Part shown: positions 9,078-17,196 of the stretch, in pieces
Layout of the letters: every line of letters begins with the position of its first letter
Position numbering within the stretch: position 1 is the first letter of the stretch
Assembly (NCBI GenBank): GCA_020632495.1
Contig: JACKFL010000005.1
Coordinates: 992,001-1,056,000 of the forward strand
Reading direction: 5' to 3'
DNA from: Candidatus Omnitrophota bacterium
GTDB taxonomy: Bacteria > Omnitrophota > Gorgyraeia > Zapsychrales > Zapsychraceae
DNA: 64,000 bases
Position numbers and translations under genes: made by a program
Notes under the pieces: model-generated
The model's database searches: none
Told to the model about the DNA's origin: nothing
What the model saw: only the letters and a program-made list of their open reading frames with translations

Positions 9078-9236
9078 ATGCTGAAGGCCCTATGGAAAAG
9101 ATTACGGCAAAGACAGTATCGTCCCCAGACGAAGAAGAAGGATATATCACAACTGGGTAATAAGCCCGGTGAACCGGTTGATAATCCCCAAGTGGAGAAA
9201 AGACGGGAATGGTGGTGGTGGGATTATTTGAACTAG
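9078..9236 (+). CDS. Small basic protein with WWWW tail
   Basis: A 52-residue Lys/Arg-rich protein of unknown family ending in REWWWWDYLN. The ATG is preceded by AAGGAGA at an ideal distance, better than for the upstream in-frame ATG at 9054. It lies in a run of short same-strand genes, each with its own strong ribosome site. The basic body and aromatic end suggest binding to nucleic acid, lipid head groups or a partner, but nothing specific can be said. Confidence 0.5.
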   Translation: MLKALWKRLRQRQYRPQTKKKDISQLGNKPGEPVDNPQVEKRREWWWWDYLN

Positions 9237-9253
9237 TAAGAAAGGCGGTCATT

Positions 9254-9436
9254 GTGAAGAATATACAAAATAAGAAAAAGAATGGGCCGAAATCCGTTGA
9301 AAGAAAGAAGATGTCAAAGCGAACCGAATCGGCCCCGGGTGAGAATCCTGAGGTTAACCCGGCCGATCATGCGGTCAATGAGGTTGAGGGATATAATTTC
9401 AATGAAGACAGGACGGATGAAGACGTCCTACTGTAA
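9254..9436 (+). CDS. Small protein, basic N-terminus and acidic C-terminus
   Basis: About 60 residues from a GTG start (KNIQNKKKNGPKS...) to an acidic end (NEDRTDEDVLL). Unknown family and probably largely disordered. The GTG follows AAAGGCGG by about six bases, a fair but not decisive start; an in-frame ATG at 9209 lies inside the previous gene. The stop is 13 bp before the next gene. Confidence 0.42.
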   Translation: MKNIQNKKKNGPKSVERKKMSKRTESAPGENPEVNPADHAVNEVEGYNFNEDRTDEDVLL

Positions 9437-9449
9437 GGAGGTGGGAGCG

Positions 9450-9749
9450 ATGAAGAAAATAGAGACATCCATTCTAGCCGGGGAAGTACTCACGCTTCTG
9501 GAGATACTGCCGTCCCCGCCGGACATTCATTTCTTGAAAAATTTTCTGGGGCGATCTCATACAGAATTGGGCATCGCTTTGCTAAAACTCGTTTCCGAGG
9601 GGATGATCCAACTGGAAGACATAAAAGTCGGCACGAAATATTGTGTTTGTGCCGTAAAAACCCATAATGCCGACGAGCGATATGCGGACCAGGATGGGCT
9701 GCCGCATTCGCGTCTGGCGAGAAACAGGTTGGTTCCGAATCTGAATTGA
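9450..9749 (+). CDS. Small winged-helix-like protein of unknown function
   Basis: 99 residues. The first ~75 alternate helices and a terminal strand pair (FLKNFLGRSHTELGIALLKLVSEGMIQLEDI, read in two halves), compatible with a winged helix-turn-helix, as in small MarR/ArsR-like proteins. No ligand-binding residues are obvious beyond two cysteines in TKYCVCAVK. The start is set by TAAGGAGGTGGGAGCG directly before the ATG. DNA binding is an inference from fold pattern only. Confidence 0.55.
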   Translation: MKKIETSILAGEVLTLLEILPSPPDIHFLKNFLGRSHTELGIALLKLVSEGMIQLEDIKVGTKYCVCAVKTHNADERYADQDGLPHSRLARNRLVPNLN

Positions 9750-9764
9750 AAGGAGGTGAACAGA

Positions 9765-9872
9765 ATGAAGGACAAGAAGAAAGAGATCAAAGAACCCGTA
9801 AAGGGGGGACAAAAACCGGAAATCAAAAAGCCGGCTGCCCAGCCGAAGAAATCGTCAAGCTGCTGCGGATAG
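9765..9872 (+). CDS. 35-residue Lys-rich peptide ending SSSCCG
   Basis: A very short gene with a perfect AAAGGAGGTGA ribosome-binding site eight bases before the ATG. The product begins MKDKKKEIKEP and ends AAQPKKSSSCCG. The vicinal Cys pair next to the C-terminus could bind metal or be modified; this is speculation. It starts 15 bp after the preceding stop, so it is translated from the same message. A similar 25-residue Lys-rich peptide is encoded near 38.4 kb. Confidence 0.5.
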   Translation: MKDKKKEIKEPVKGGQKPEIKKPAAQPKKSSSCCG

Positions 9873-9902
9873 TCCGCTATAGTCGTTTGTAGATTTGACT
9901 CC

Positions 9903-9933
9903 GACCCCGTCCCGTGCATTACCACGGGCGGGG
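9903..9933 (+). terminator. GC-rich hairpin without a T-run
   Basis: Arms CCCCGTCCCGTG and CACGGGCGGGG pair with a single bulged base around an ATTAC loop. There is no U-tract, so this may be a processing or mRNA-stability element between two small genes, and not a classical terminator. Confidence 0.4.
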
Positions 9934-9955
9934 TACGGATCAACGGAGGTGACCG

Positions 9956-10099
9956 ATGGGATTCAGTAAACCGAAAAGACATATAGACGAGTATCATTCT
10001 TTACTTAAGAAGCATGAAACATCCGCCCGCAGAATGAATCCCGTCTTTCAGGGATTTAAAGGACAAATCAGGAATCTTAAGAAGGGCAAAGGCCGGTAG
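9956..10099 (+). CDS. 47-residue basic small protein
   Basis: The product MGFSKPKRHIDEYHSLLKK... ends NLKKGKGR; it is strongly basic, with two His, and likely helical. No family is recognised. GGAGGTGACCG precedes the ATG. It is the last of the string of tiny genes upstream of the cold-shock-like gene. Confidence 0.5.
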   Translation: MGFSKPKRHIDEYHSLLKKHETSARRMNPVFQGFKGQIRNLKKGKGR

Positions 10100-10172
10100 G
10101 AATTACGGGCGGAAAGCGTGAGGGCTGTCACTGACGTGTCTGAACAACAAGGATTAAGCGAAGGAGGTGGCC

Positions 10173-10397
10173 ATGGAAATCGGGAAGGTGACGGAATTCT
10201 ATCCTGCCGCGGGATTCGGATATCTCAGAAACGGGAAAAAGAGGGAGTATTGTTTTTATTCAGCGGATATTCAGGACGAGAAACATGCGCTGTGTGTAGG
10301 TGATGAAGTGGAGTTTAATCTCTACGTCGGTCACGGCGTACGCGCCGTGAACGTACGAAAGCGGGAGGCTGAGGGCAAGACAAATACCTCCCAGTGA
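10173..10397 (+). CDS. Divergent cold-shock-domain-like protein
   Basis: A 74-residue protein with the layout of an OB-fold cold-shock domain. The opening GKVTEFYPAAGFGYLR corresponds to strand 1 plus the RNP1 region (KGFGFI in CspA), and EYCFYSADI occupies the RNP2 position. It then has GDEVEFNLYVGHGVRAVNV, the usual C-terminal strands. It lacks the canonical VFVH. A 64-residue paralogue lies near 39.7 kb with the same EYCFYASDI and GHGLRAVNL phrases. Binding of single-stranded nucleic acid is inferred. The ATG follows AAGGAGG; a GTG six bases upstream is inside that motif. Confidence 0.75.
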   Translation: MEIGKVTEFYPAAGFGYLRNGKKREYCFYSADIQDEKHALCVGDEVEFNLYVGHGVRAVNVRKREAEGKTNTSQ

Positions 10398-10456
10398 ATG
10401 GCCATGATGAACAGCCTTAAAATATGTGATATTGATTCTGAAACGGGTAATGCAGG

Positions 10457-11419
10457 TTGATCCACAGTATTCTGACGACCGTTGTGGGATTGGTACTCCT
10501 GATACAGGGGGCAAGTGTATTGGTCGACGGCGCCTCAGCATTGGCGGCCAGGTGTCGCGTCCCCCCGCTGGTTATCGGACTGACGATAGTGGCGTTCGGC
10601 ACGTCGATGCCGGAATTGATCGTGAATATACTGGCCAGCGCACAGGGCGATACGGGTTTGGCCGTCGGAAATGTCATCGGCAGCAATATCGCCAATACGT
10701 TGCTTATTTTGGGGATTGCCGCACTCATCCGCCCTTTGAATGTTGCCGATAATACGGTTTCCAAAGAGTTACCGCTAAGCCTTTTAGCGGCGTTTATTTT
10801 GTTCGTTCAAGGGAATGACAGACTGTTAGACGGTAGTGCGGTGTCCATGATTTCACATGTCGATGGGGTGGTGTTACTGTGTTTTTTTGTCATATTTATA
10901 TATTACTTGAGCGGGCTTTTGAAGGAGAGTGAAACGGCGGGAGAGGAGCAGGAAGCTGCGCTTCCTCCGATATTCCGGACCGTCGTGGGAATGGCCATTG
11001 GTGTGGCTGTTTTGGTTGGCGGCGGCTATATGGTGGTATTCGGGGCCGTGCGATTGGCTATGCTTATGCACGTAACCGAAACTTTAGTCGGTCTCACCGT
11101 CGTGGCCGTGGGCACGTCACTGCCGGAACTGGCTACATCGGTCGTTGCTGCTCACAAAGGGAATGCCGATATTGCCATCGGAAATGTCATTGGTTCTAAT
11201 ATATTCAATATATTCTTTATTTTGGGCGTGAGCGCGATCATCGCGCCGCTACCGTTTGACTGGTTTCAGAGTATGGACACCTTGATCTTATTCGCCGCCG
11301 GTGTGCTGTTACTGGTGTGCACCCGCAGCGGAGGACGATCTCAGATAAATCGCGGTGTGGGGGGTGTCTTGGTTCTCTGTTATACGCTTTACTTGGGGTA
11401 TGCCGTTCTTCGGGGATAA
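10457..11419 (+). CDS. CaCA-family Ca2+(Na+)/H+ antiporter
   Basis: A 320-residue inner-membrane protein with about ten hydrophobic segments in two inverted halves. The alpha repeats are plain: GTSMPELIVNILAS with GNVIGSNIANTLLILG in the first half, and GTSLPELATSVVAA with GNVIGSNIFNIFFILG in the second. These carry the ion-coordinating Glu and Asn residues. Family members (YrbG type) exchange Ca2+ or K+ for Na+/H+. The start is a TTG; no ATG in frame lies close by, and the first helix begins at once, so the frame is convincing even though the ribosome site (GCAGG) is weak. Confidence 0.92.
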   Translation: MIHSILTTVVGLVLLIQGASVLVDGASALAARCRVPPLVIGLTIVAFGTSMPELIVNILASAQGDTGLAVGNVIGSNIANTLLILGIAALIRPLNVADNTVSKELPLSLLAAFILFVQGNDRLLDGSAVSMISHVDGVVLLCFFVIFIYYLSGLLKESETAGEEQEAALPPIFRTVVGMAIGVAVLVGGGYMVVFGAVRLAMLMHVTETLVGLTVVAVGTSLPELATSVVAAHKGNADIAIGNVIGSNIFNIFFILGVSAIIAPLPFDWFQSMDTLILFAAGVLLLVCTRSGGRSQINRGVGGVLVLCYTLYLGYAVLRG

Positions 11420-11478
11420 CCCGTCACCGCTGATGGGCAGTGTCACGGAAGTTTAATCTAACTGACTAAGGGAATTTA

Positions 11479-12057
11479 ATGCTTCACAATATCCTGCTGG
11501 CCTTTATTCCCATATTTGTCGCGGTGGACGCCTTGGGGTGTTTGCCGATATTCTTCTCACTCACCCGCGAGTTGACGCCGAAACAAAAGAGGGGCATCAT
11601 TGTTGATTCCCTGGCCACGGCCGCGTCATTAGCGTTAGCTTTTATCGTACTGGGGAGATTGATCTTTCGTTTCTTGGGAATCACTGAAGGAGATTTTATG
11701 ATCGCCGGAGGCGGGATATTATTTTGTATTGCGATCATTGACCTATTGCAATCCGGAAAGGAGCGCCGGCAACCCTCCGAAGATCTGGGTGTCGTCCCGT
11801 TGGGAACACCTTTGATTGTCGGGCCGGCCGTATTGACCACATGTTTAATAATCGTAGATCAGTATGGAATTATCCCCGCGATGGCGGCTGTCCTGCTGAA
11901 CATCTTGCTTGCTGGGCTTATCTTTCTTTTTTGCGATGGATTAATGAAGCTCCTCGGTCAAGCCGGGTCCAGAGCTTTATCAAAAGTCATGGCCCTCTTT
12001 CTAGCCGCAATCGCCGTAATGATGGTCCGCAAGGGAATAACGGCATTGCTGCCGTAA
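11479..12057 (+). CDS. MarC-family integral membrane protein
   Basis: 192 residues with six predicted membrane helices, matching the usual MarC length. Signature segments: FVAVDALGCLPIFFSLT, a GIITEGDF-like loop (LGITEGDFMIAGGG), and PLGTPLIVGPAVLTT. Members have no established transport substrate despite the historical link to the mar locus. It follows the antiporter by 59 bp on the same strand and may share its transcript. Confidence 0.93.
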   Translation: MLHNILLAFIPIFVAVDALGCLPIFFSLTRELTPKQKRGIIVDSLATAASLALAFIVLGRLIFRFLGITEGDFMIAGGGILFCIAIIDLLQSGKERRQPSEDLGVVPLGTPLIVGPAVLTTCLIIVDQYGIIPAMAAVLLNILLAGLIFLFCDGLMKLLGQAGSRALSKVMALFLAAIAVMMVRKGITALLP

Positions 12058-12212
12058 CTCCCGGGATATTCAGAGGTTTGTCCGAGACCATCCGCGAACA
12101 TATTGATTCCTTGCCCACGGGATAGTAAAATACCTCCTTACCCGCAAAATCCGTATTCCCCGCGAATCCGGACATGCCCGGGTGCTATCCAAACCTTGGC
12201 AAGGAGTAGAGT

Positions 12213-12788
12213 ATGTCCCGATCCGCCCGTCCTATCGTCCTGACACTCCTAACCTTAATTCTTTCCGCAGTCCGGGCGCAGGCCGCCGCGCCCGCGACAC
12301 TGAAATGGCGCGACCTGGTCAATCACCCCAAGCGCCCCGGCATCATGGCCACGGTCCTCGACGGCCGGTTGCTGGACGGAAACGGCCAGACGCTCGCCGT
12401 CAAACCGGTGGACTATTACATCATCTATTATGCGGCCTCGACTTGTCCGCGCTGGGCCGTATTCTCTCCGAAGTTCGTGGCATACTACAATGAACACCTC
12501 GCCGGCCGGGATGACCTGCAGGTAGTGGTTTGGTCGACAGAACGGCCCAAGAGCAGTATCCTGAAATACATGCGCGATCATCAGATGCCGTTCGCGACCC
12601 TCAATGACGATAACGCCGGTATGGTGGTCTACGCCTTTCGCAAGCAGGGAGTGATCGTCAATATACCCGGCTTTATCGTGATCGACCGTTTCGGCAGGGA
12701 ACTGTACTCGACCGGTGGCACCGGCGAGGCGCAAACGATCCCCACGGCCGAGGCCTCGCTGGAAAAGATTGCCGCCCTGCTGCCGTGA
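12213..12788 (+). CDS. Exported thioredoxin-fold protein with altered active site
   Basis: 191 residues with a clean Sec signal peptide (MSRSARPIVLTLLTLILSAVRAQA). The mature part resembles nucleoredoxin/TlpA-like thioredoxin folds: YYIIYYAASTCPRWAVFSP aligns with YFSASWCPPCRRFTP. The WCxxC motif is reduced to STCPRW, keeping only the first cysteine. GFIVIDRFGREL supplies the cis-Pro-side strands. A single cysteine excludes ordinary disulfide exchange, but monothiol chemistry or binding remains possible. AAGGAGT precedes the ATG. Confidence 0.7.
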   Translation: MSRSARPIVLTLLTLILSAVRAQAAAPATLKWRDLVNHPKRPGIMATVLDGRLLDGNGQTLAVKPVDYYIIYYAASTCPRWAVFSPKFVAYYNEHLAGRDDLQVVVWSTERPKSSILKYMRDHQMPFATLNDDNAGMVVYAFRKQGVIVNIPGFIVIDRFGRELYSTGGTGEAQTIPTAEASLEKIAALLP

Positions 12789-12828
12789 CGGACAACCTTG
12801 TACCGCTGCGGCACAAGAAAGGAAAACC

Positions 12829-14226
12829 ATGAAGATTCAATTTCTGGGCGCCGCCGAGAATGTGACCGGCTCGCGCTTTTACGTCGAACACGGCAAGGCC
12901 CGTATCCTCATTGACGCCGGACTCTACCAGGAACGCGACTTGCAGGCCCGCAACTGGGAAGAGTTTCCGGTCAATCCGCAGAGTATCCAGGCGCTGGTGC
13001 TCACGCACGCGCATATCGACCACTGCGGCTACATTCCCCGGCTGGTCAAGGAAGGTTTCCGCGGCAAGATTTACTGCACCGGCCCCACCGCCGAGATCGC
13101 CAAGATATCCCTGCTGGATTCGGCCAAACTTCAGGAACACGACGTGGAATACAAGCTCCGACGGCACAAACGGGAGGGCCGCAAAGGGCCGCACCCGCTG
13201 CAACCGTTGTACACCGTGGACGACGTCGGCAAAGTGACCCGCCTGTTCCGCAAGGTACGTTACGAAGAGGAAATCGGGGTGGCCGAGGGGCTGCGCGCCG
13301 TGTTCTATGACGCCGGGCATATCCTCGGTTCGGCCATGGTCGAGCTGCATTTTCAGGACGACGGTGTCGAACGGACGTGCATATTCTCCGGAGACATCGG
13401 ACGTTGCCGCCGGCCGCTGCTGGCGGATCCGCATCTGTTCGAAAAGGCGGACGCGGTGGTGATGGAGGCCACGTATGGAAACCGGCTCCACGAACGCGAG
13501 GGGCCCGCCGTGGAAAAGCTGGTGCGGGTGATCAATATGACCAAGGAGCGCGGCGGAAACGTGGTGATCCCGTCGTTTGCCATCAACCGCACCCAGGAGA
13601 TCCTGTATTATCTCAGCCGGCTCATCGATGACAATCGCATCCCGCATCTGATGACCTTCGTGGACAGCCCTATGGCCGCAGAGGTGACTGAAATCTATGA
13701 GATGTATCCGGACATTGTCGACGAGGAGGCGAAAGAGATTTTCCGGAAGGACGACACGCTTTTCGATTACCCGCTGTTGAAGATGACTAAATCCGCGGCC
13801 GAGTCCAAGGCGATCAATCACGTAAAGGGGTCGGTGATTATCATTGCCGGTTCCGGGATGTGTACCGGCGGCCGGATCAAGCATCACCTTATTGAGAACA
13901 TTACCCGCCCGGAAAGCACGATACTCTTTGTCGGCTACCAGGCCGCGGGAACACTGGGCCGGGTTATTCTGGAACGGCCGGAGGAGGTCCGCATTCACGG
14001 TCAAACCTATCCGGTGCGGGCCGCCATCGAGAAGATCAACGGCTTTTCCGCGCACGCCGACCGCGACGAACTGTTGGCTTGGCTCACACATATTAAGCAA
14101 AAGCCGCGCAAGGTGTTCATCGTGCATTCCGAAAAGGAAGCGGCGCATGACTTCGCCGCGCTGGTCAAAGAAAGATACATCCCGGACGTAATTGTCCCGC
14201 GGTACCTGGAGAGTTTTGAGGTGTGA
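12829..14226 (+). CDS. Beta-CASP metallo-beta-lactamase nuclease (COG1236 type)
   Basis: 465 residues. The metal-binding motif HAHIDH is at residues 60-65, with a further His in DAGHILGSAM and the beta-CASP insert (SFAINRTQEILYYL, then GSGMCTGGRIKHHL). The C-terminal RMMBL part has FSAHADRDEL and VHSEKEA. The family comprises RNA-processing endo/exonucleases related to CPSF73; bacterial versions probably act in RNA turnover. I take the ATG at 12829 because it begins precisely at beta-1 (MKIQFLGAAENVTGS) after AAAGGAAAA. The kinase gene starts 2 bp after its stop, linking it to signalling genes. Confidence 0.92.
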   Translation: MKIQFLGAAENVTGSRFYVEHGKARILIDAGLYQERDLQARNWEEFPVNPQSIQALVLTHAHIDHCGYIPRLVKEGFRGKIYCTGPTAEIAKISLLDSAKLQEHDVEYKLRRHKREGRKGPHPLQPLYTVDDVGKVTRLFRKVRYEEEIGVAEGLRAVFYDAGHILGSAMVELHFQDDGVERTCIFSGDIGRCRRPLLADPHLFEKADAVVMEATYGNRLHEREGPAVEKLVRVINMTKERGGNVVIPSFAINRTQEILYYLSRLIDDNRIPHLMTFVDSPMAAEVTEIYEMYPDIVDEEAKEIFRKDDTLFDYPLLKMTKSAAESKAINHVKGSVIIIAGSGMCTGGRIKHHLIENITRPESTILFVGYQAAGTLGRVILERPEEVRIHGQTYPVRAAIEKINGFSAHADRDELLAWLTHIKQKPRKVFIVHSEKEAAHDFAALVKERYIPDVIVPRYLESFEV

Positions 14227-14228
14227 CC

Positions 14229-15287
14229 ATGAAAAATAAACATCGTCTGCTTGTCCGTCAGCTGAAAAAGTTCTGTCCGAACGGCGAAGAGATCCCTGAA
14301 GAGTGGCGCCGGCTTTTCGAGGCCATCAACGCCGCTTACGAAGCCTCCGACGAAGACCGCCGGCTGATGGAAAAATCCATGGACATCAGTTCGCGGGAGA
14401 TGTTCCAGGTCAATCAGGACTTGCGTCAGAAGGAGGCCGCCCTGCGCGAGGCGCTCCTGCGGTTGCAGCAGACACAACAGCAACTGATCCAGAGCGAGAA
14501 GCTCGCGTCCATCGGACAGCTCGCCGCCGGCGTGGCGCACGAAATCAATAATCCGTTGAGTTTCGTCTCGGCCAATGTCCAGGTGCTTGAAAGGTATCTG
14601 GAGGACTTCGGCCGGATATTTGCCTACCTGGACAAGAACCGGCATGTGGACACGGCGGACGCCGAATCCGCGGCCGGTTATATTCAGGAGTTGAACAAGC
14701 TGCAAGACGAGATCGACATTGACGGCATCACGCGCGATCTCGGCGAGCTGCTCGAGGAAACCCGCGACGGCCTGGAGCGAGTCAAACGCATCGTCCACGA
14801 TCTGCGCACGTTTGCCCGCGAAGACAAAGGCGAGCGGGAGACGGTCCGTCTGGACAAGGTGATCGATCGCGCGCTGAGCATCGCCTCCAATGAAGTGAAG
14901 TACCGGGCGGAGGTGGTCAAGGATTATGCCGCCGACCTGCCGCCGGTTCGTTGCAGTGAGCAACGGCTCGGTCAGGTTTTCGTCAATCTGATCGTCAACG
15001 CCGCCCAGGCCATGGCCGACCGCGGTACCATCGCGATCCGTACGTACCTTGACGAAGACCGCGTCTGTGCTGAGGTCGCCGACACCGGGCAGGGTATTTC
15101 CCAAGGGGATCTGCTGCGGATCTTTGATCCGTTTTTTACCACCAAGCCCGTCGGGATGGGTACAGGCCTGGGCTTGAGCGTGTGCCACGAGATCATCAAG
15201 AACTACGAGGGAGATATTACCGTCACTTCCGAAGTGAACAAGGGCACGACATTCCTGGTCAAGCTGCCCGCCGGGGAGGAGACTTAA
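14229..15287 (+). CDS. Soluble sensor histidine kinase
   Basis: 352 residues, no membrane helix. An N-terminal helical segment leads into a coiled coil (~55-92, heptads in LREALLRLQQTQQQLIQ), then HisKA with the phospho-acceptor in GVAHEINNPL (H104), a long inserted helical region, and a complete GHKL ATPase (NLIVNAAQAM, DTGQGI, GTGLGLSV). There is no recognisable sensor domain, so the coiled coil may receive input from a partner. GAGGTG is six bases before the chosen ATG. The receiver gene downstream begins 8 bp after the stop and is the probable partner. Confidence 0.9.
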   Translation: MKNKHRLLVRQLKKFCPNGEEIPEEWRRLFEAINAAYEASDEDRRLMEKSMDISSREMFQVNQDLRQKEAALREALLRLQQTQQQLIQSEKLASIGQLAAGVAHEINNPLSFVSANVQVLERYLEDFGRIFAYLDKNRHVDTADAESAAGYIQELNKLQDEIDIDGITRDLGELLEETRDGLERVKRIVHDLRTFAREDKGERETVRLDKVIDRALSIASNEVKYRAEVVKDYAADLPPVRCSEQRLGQVFVNLIVNAAQAMADRGTIAIRTYLDEDRVCAEVADTGQGISQGDLLRIFDPFFTTKPVGMGTGLGLSVCHEIIKNYEGDITVTSEVNKGTTFLVKLPAGEET

Positions 15288-15295
15288 AAAACGCC

Positions 15296-15748
15296 ATGAC
15301 GAAAAGTGCGTGCGTTGCCATTCTGGACGATGAAAAAAGCATTTTGGCCTCGCTGAAGAGGTTGTTCAGCCGCGAGAATTTCGCCGTACGGGTCACCACG
15401 GATTATCGAGATATCCTCGACTGGGTCGCGAGCGGAGAGATCAAGGTGGTGGTCTCGGACCATCGCATGCCCGAGATCCGCGGCACCGAACTGCTCAAGC
15501 AGGTCCGCGACCGAGCGCCGGCCACGGTGCGGATTTTATTCACCGGTTACGCCGACTTTGCCGCCGCCGAGGAAGCCATCAATATCGCCGGCGTCTACCG
15601 TTTTATTACCAAGCCCTGGGACAATCACGAGCTCCTCGCCGTTATCCACCAGGCTATCGCGCAATACGACAGGAATCAACAGAAGGAAGATGAACTGCGC
15701 AATCTGCGCACGCGGGTGCAGGAGCTGGAGCGGCGGCTGCGGAAGTAG
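15296..15748 (+). CDS. Receiver protein with C-terminal coiled coil
   Basis: 150 residues. The receiver (~5-120) has LDDEKSI, the phospho-acceptor in VVSDHRMPE (D55), the Thr in LFTGYAD and the Lys in FITKPWD. This is the style seen in receivers fused to HD-GYP or histidine kinase outputs. Here the output is only a ~30-residue coiled coil (LRNLRTRVQELERRLRK), suggesting dimerisation or docking to another effector. It sits 8 bp after the kinase stop. Confidence 0.9.
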   Translation: MTKSACVAILDDEKSILASLKRLFSRENFAVRVTTDYRDILDWVASGEIKVVVSDHRMPEIRGTELLKQVRDRAPATVRILFTGYADFAAAEEAINIAGVYRFITKPWDNHELLAVIHQAIAQYDRNQQKEDELRNLRTRVQELERRLRK

Positions 15749-15786
15749 TTCGCCCGGAAGGCAGAATTTTTCCTGCCGGATCTTTT

Positions 15787-16653
15787 ATGGTTTACAATAT
15801 CCCCAACTGGATTATTGCCATCACCGCTGTCGGCACGTGGCTGATCATCACCATTCCCGGCATGCCGCCTGTGTTTATCGCGGCCATGATTATGTTTGCC
15901 GCATTTATCATCTGGTACGCCTTTACGCAACTCTATTTTTCGGCCAACTACAACAATTTCCTCAATATTTACCTGACGAACAATCTCGAGGGCGGCGGTG
16001 ACATGTACACCCAGGATGTTCTGAATTTCGTTACCAGGAACGTCGGCAAGGTCGACAGTGTGTTTGAATATTGCGCGGGGCCGGGGTTCATGGGGTTTTA
16101 TCTGCTGGCGCATGATATGTGCCGGACTTTAAGCCTGGCCGACATCAGTCCCCAGGCCGTCAAGGCGATGAACATGACGGTGGAGGAGAACAAACTGCAG
16201 GACAGGGTCCGGGTGTACCAATCCGACTGCCTGGAGGCGATCCCCGTTGACGAGCGATGGGATTTTGTCGTCGCCAATCCGCCGTGGTGGTTGACCAATA
16301 AAAAAGTCGCCCGCTGGAGCCGGATCTTGTGCGATCCGGACGGTCGTGTGCATCGGGAATTCTTTGAGAACGTGGGAAGGTTCCTCAAACCCGGCGGGTC
16401 GATCTTGCTCGTTGAAGGCGGACGCTATACACAGCCGGAAGATTTTCGGGAGATGATCGAGGCCAACGGCTATGAGATCGTGTATTCAGGTAAGATCGCC
16501 AGCAACAAGACATTGTTCAAGGATATGGGCGAAAACGCCGGCTTGCGTCGCAAAATCTATATCGCCCTCATGCGCCGGGGCATCATGGCGCGTAAAAGTT
16601 ATTTCATCTGGATCAAGCGCAAAGAGAATGAGGCGCCTGAGCAAAAATGTTAA
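15787..16653 (+). CDS. Membrane-anchored SAM-dependent methyltransferase
   Basis: 288 residues. Two N-terminal hydrophobic helices (IIAITAVGTWLIITIPGM and FIAAMIMFAAFIIWYAF) precede a class I methyltransferase: motif I in VFEYCAGPGFMGFYLL, acidic loop LADIS, and the catalytic NPPWWL, an N-P-P-[WY] motif as in N-methyltransferases of the HemK/PrmA group. The substrate is unknown; attachment to the membrane is unusual for that group. The last ~115 bp of the gene are duplicated, diverged and partly deleted, at 26.67 kb on the far side of the nitrate reductase genes. Confidence 0.85.
   Translation: MVYNIPNWIIAITAVGTWLIITIPGMPPVFIAAMIMFAAFIIWYAFTQLYFSANYNNFLNIYLTNNLEGGGDMYTQDVLNFVTRNVGKVDSVFEYCAGPGFMGFYLLAHDMCRTLSLADISPQAVKAMNMTVEENKLQDRVRVYQSDCLEAIPVDERWDFVVANPPWWLTNKKVARWSRILCDPDGRVHREFFENVGRFLKPGGSILLVEGGRYTQPEDFREMIEANGYEIVYSGKIASNKTLFKDMGENAGLRRKIYIALMRRGIMARKSYFIWIKRKENEAPEQKC
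16521..16635 (+). repeat. Direct repeat copy 1 (methyltransferase 3' end)
   Basis: This copy is inside the intact methyltransferase gene. Bases 16579-16619 (41 bp, encoding GIMARKSYFIWIK) are identical to 26702-26742. The flanks match with wobble-position changes, and 26 bp present here are missing in the other copy. The pair brackets the ~10 kb nitrate reductase gene cluster. Confidence 0.85.
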
Positions 16654-16715
16654 ATTCTACAGGCGGGGCCGCGAAAGCGGTTTTGGGCTTACCTGGATTT
16701 AACAGAAATTATTGC

Positions 16716-16749
16716 TTGTTTTTCAAATGAATTATGGATAAAATAATCC
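16716..16749 (+). promoter_or_regulatory. Promoter and candidate Rrf2 operator upstream of the nap cluster
   Basis: TTGTTT (16716) and TAAAAT (16739) are spaced by 17 bp and resemble sigma-70 boxes. A dyad GGAT-N6-ATCC (16736-16749) covers the -10 box, a sensible place for autorepression by the Rrf2 protein encoded just downstream. The dyad is short, so the operator role is inference. Confidence 0.45.
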
Positions 16750-16776
16750 AAAAATAAGAGGGGGCGTGTTATTGGT

Positions 16777-17190
16777 ATGTTCAAAATATACTCGAAAGGT
16801 TGCGAGTATGTATTGCGGGCGTTGACTGCACTCCCGGCGGATCATTTAGATGCGCCGTTCTTGGCCAAGGATTTGTGCCGTAAGGCCAGGGTGCCGGAGG
16901 CCTCTACACGCAAGGCTTTTCAGAAGTTGGCCAAGGAAGGGATCTTAACCGCTGTGACGGGGCCGGGCGGCGGGTACAGGCTGGCCCTCGCGCCCAAGGA
17001 CATATCATTGCTGAGTATTATTACCGCCATCGAAGGTGAGGATGTGTTCAAGAAATGTATATTGGGATTAAGGGTATGCAGTGACCGCAATCCCTGCCCG
17101 GTGCATTCATCCTGGAAAAAACTCCGGGGAAGCATGATGAAAGAAATGGAATCCAAAAATTTGGCACAATTGATGCGTGCCGTACGATAG
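16777..17190 (+). CDS. Rrf2-family regulator, probable Fe-S sensor of the nap cluster
   Basis: 137 residues. The winged helix (SKGCEYVLRALTALP to GGGYRLALAP) is typical Rrf2, and the effector segment has KKCILGLRVCSDRNPCPVH, three Cys spaced C-x6-C-x5-C, which in NsrR/IscR-type members bind an iron-sulfur cluster. NsrR-like proteins sense NO, and Rrf2 regulators often accompany nitrate or nitrite respiration. It is the first gene of the cluster, 6 bp from the cytochrome gene, so it probably regulates the operon and itself. RBS AGAGGGGG is about 13 bases upstream of the ATG. Confidence 0.88.
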   Translation: MFKIYSKGCEYVLRALTALPADHLDAPFLAKDLCRKARVPEASTRKAFQKLAKEGILTAVTGPGGGYRLALAPKDISLLSIITAIEGEDVFKKCILGLRVCSDRNPCPVHSSWKKLRGSMMKEMESKNLAQLMRAVR

Positions 17191-17196
17191 AGGCGG

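Noticed and set aside
12673..14148. 491-codon minus-strand frame opposite the beta-CASP gene
   Set aside because: Antisense to a well-supported enzyme gene in GC-rich DNA; no domain, Arg/His-rich composition.
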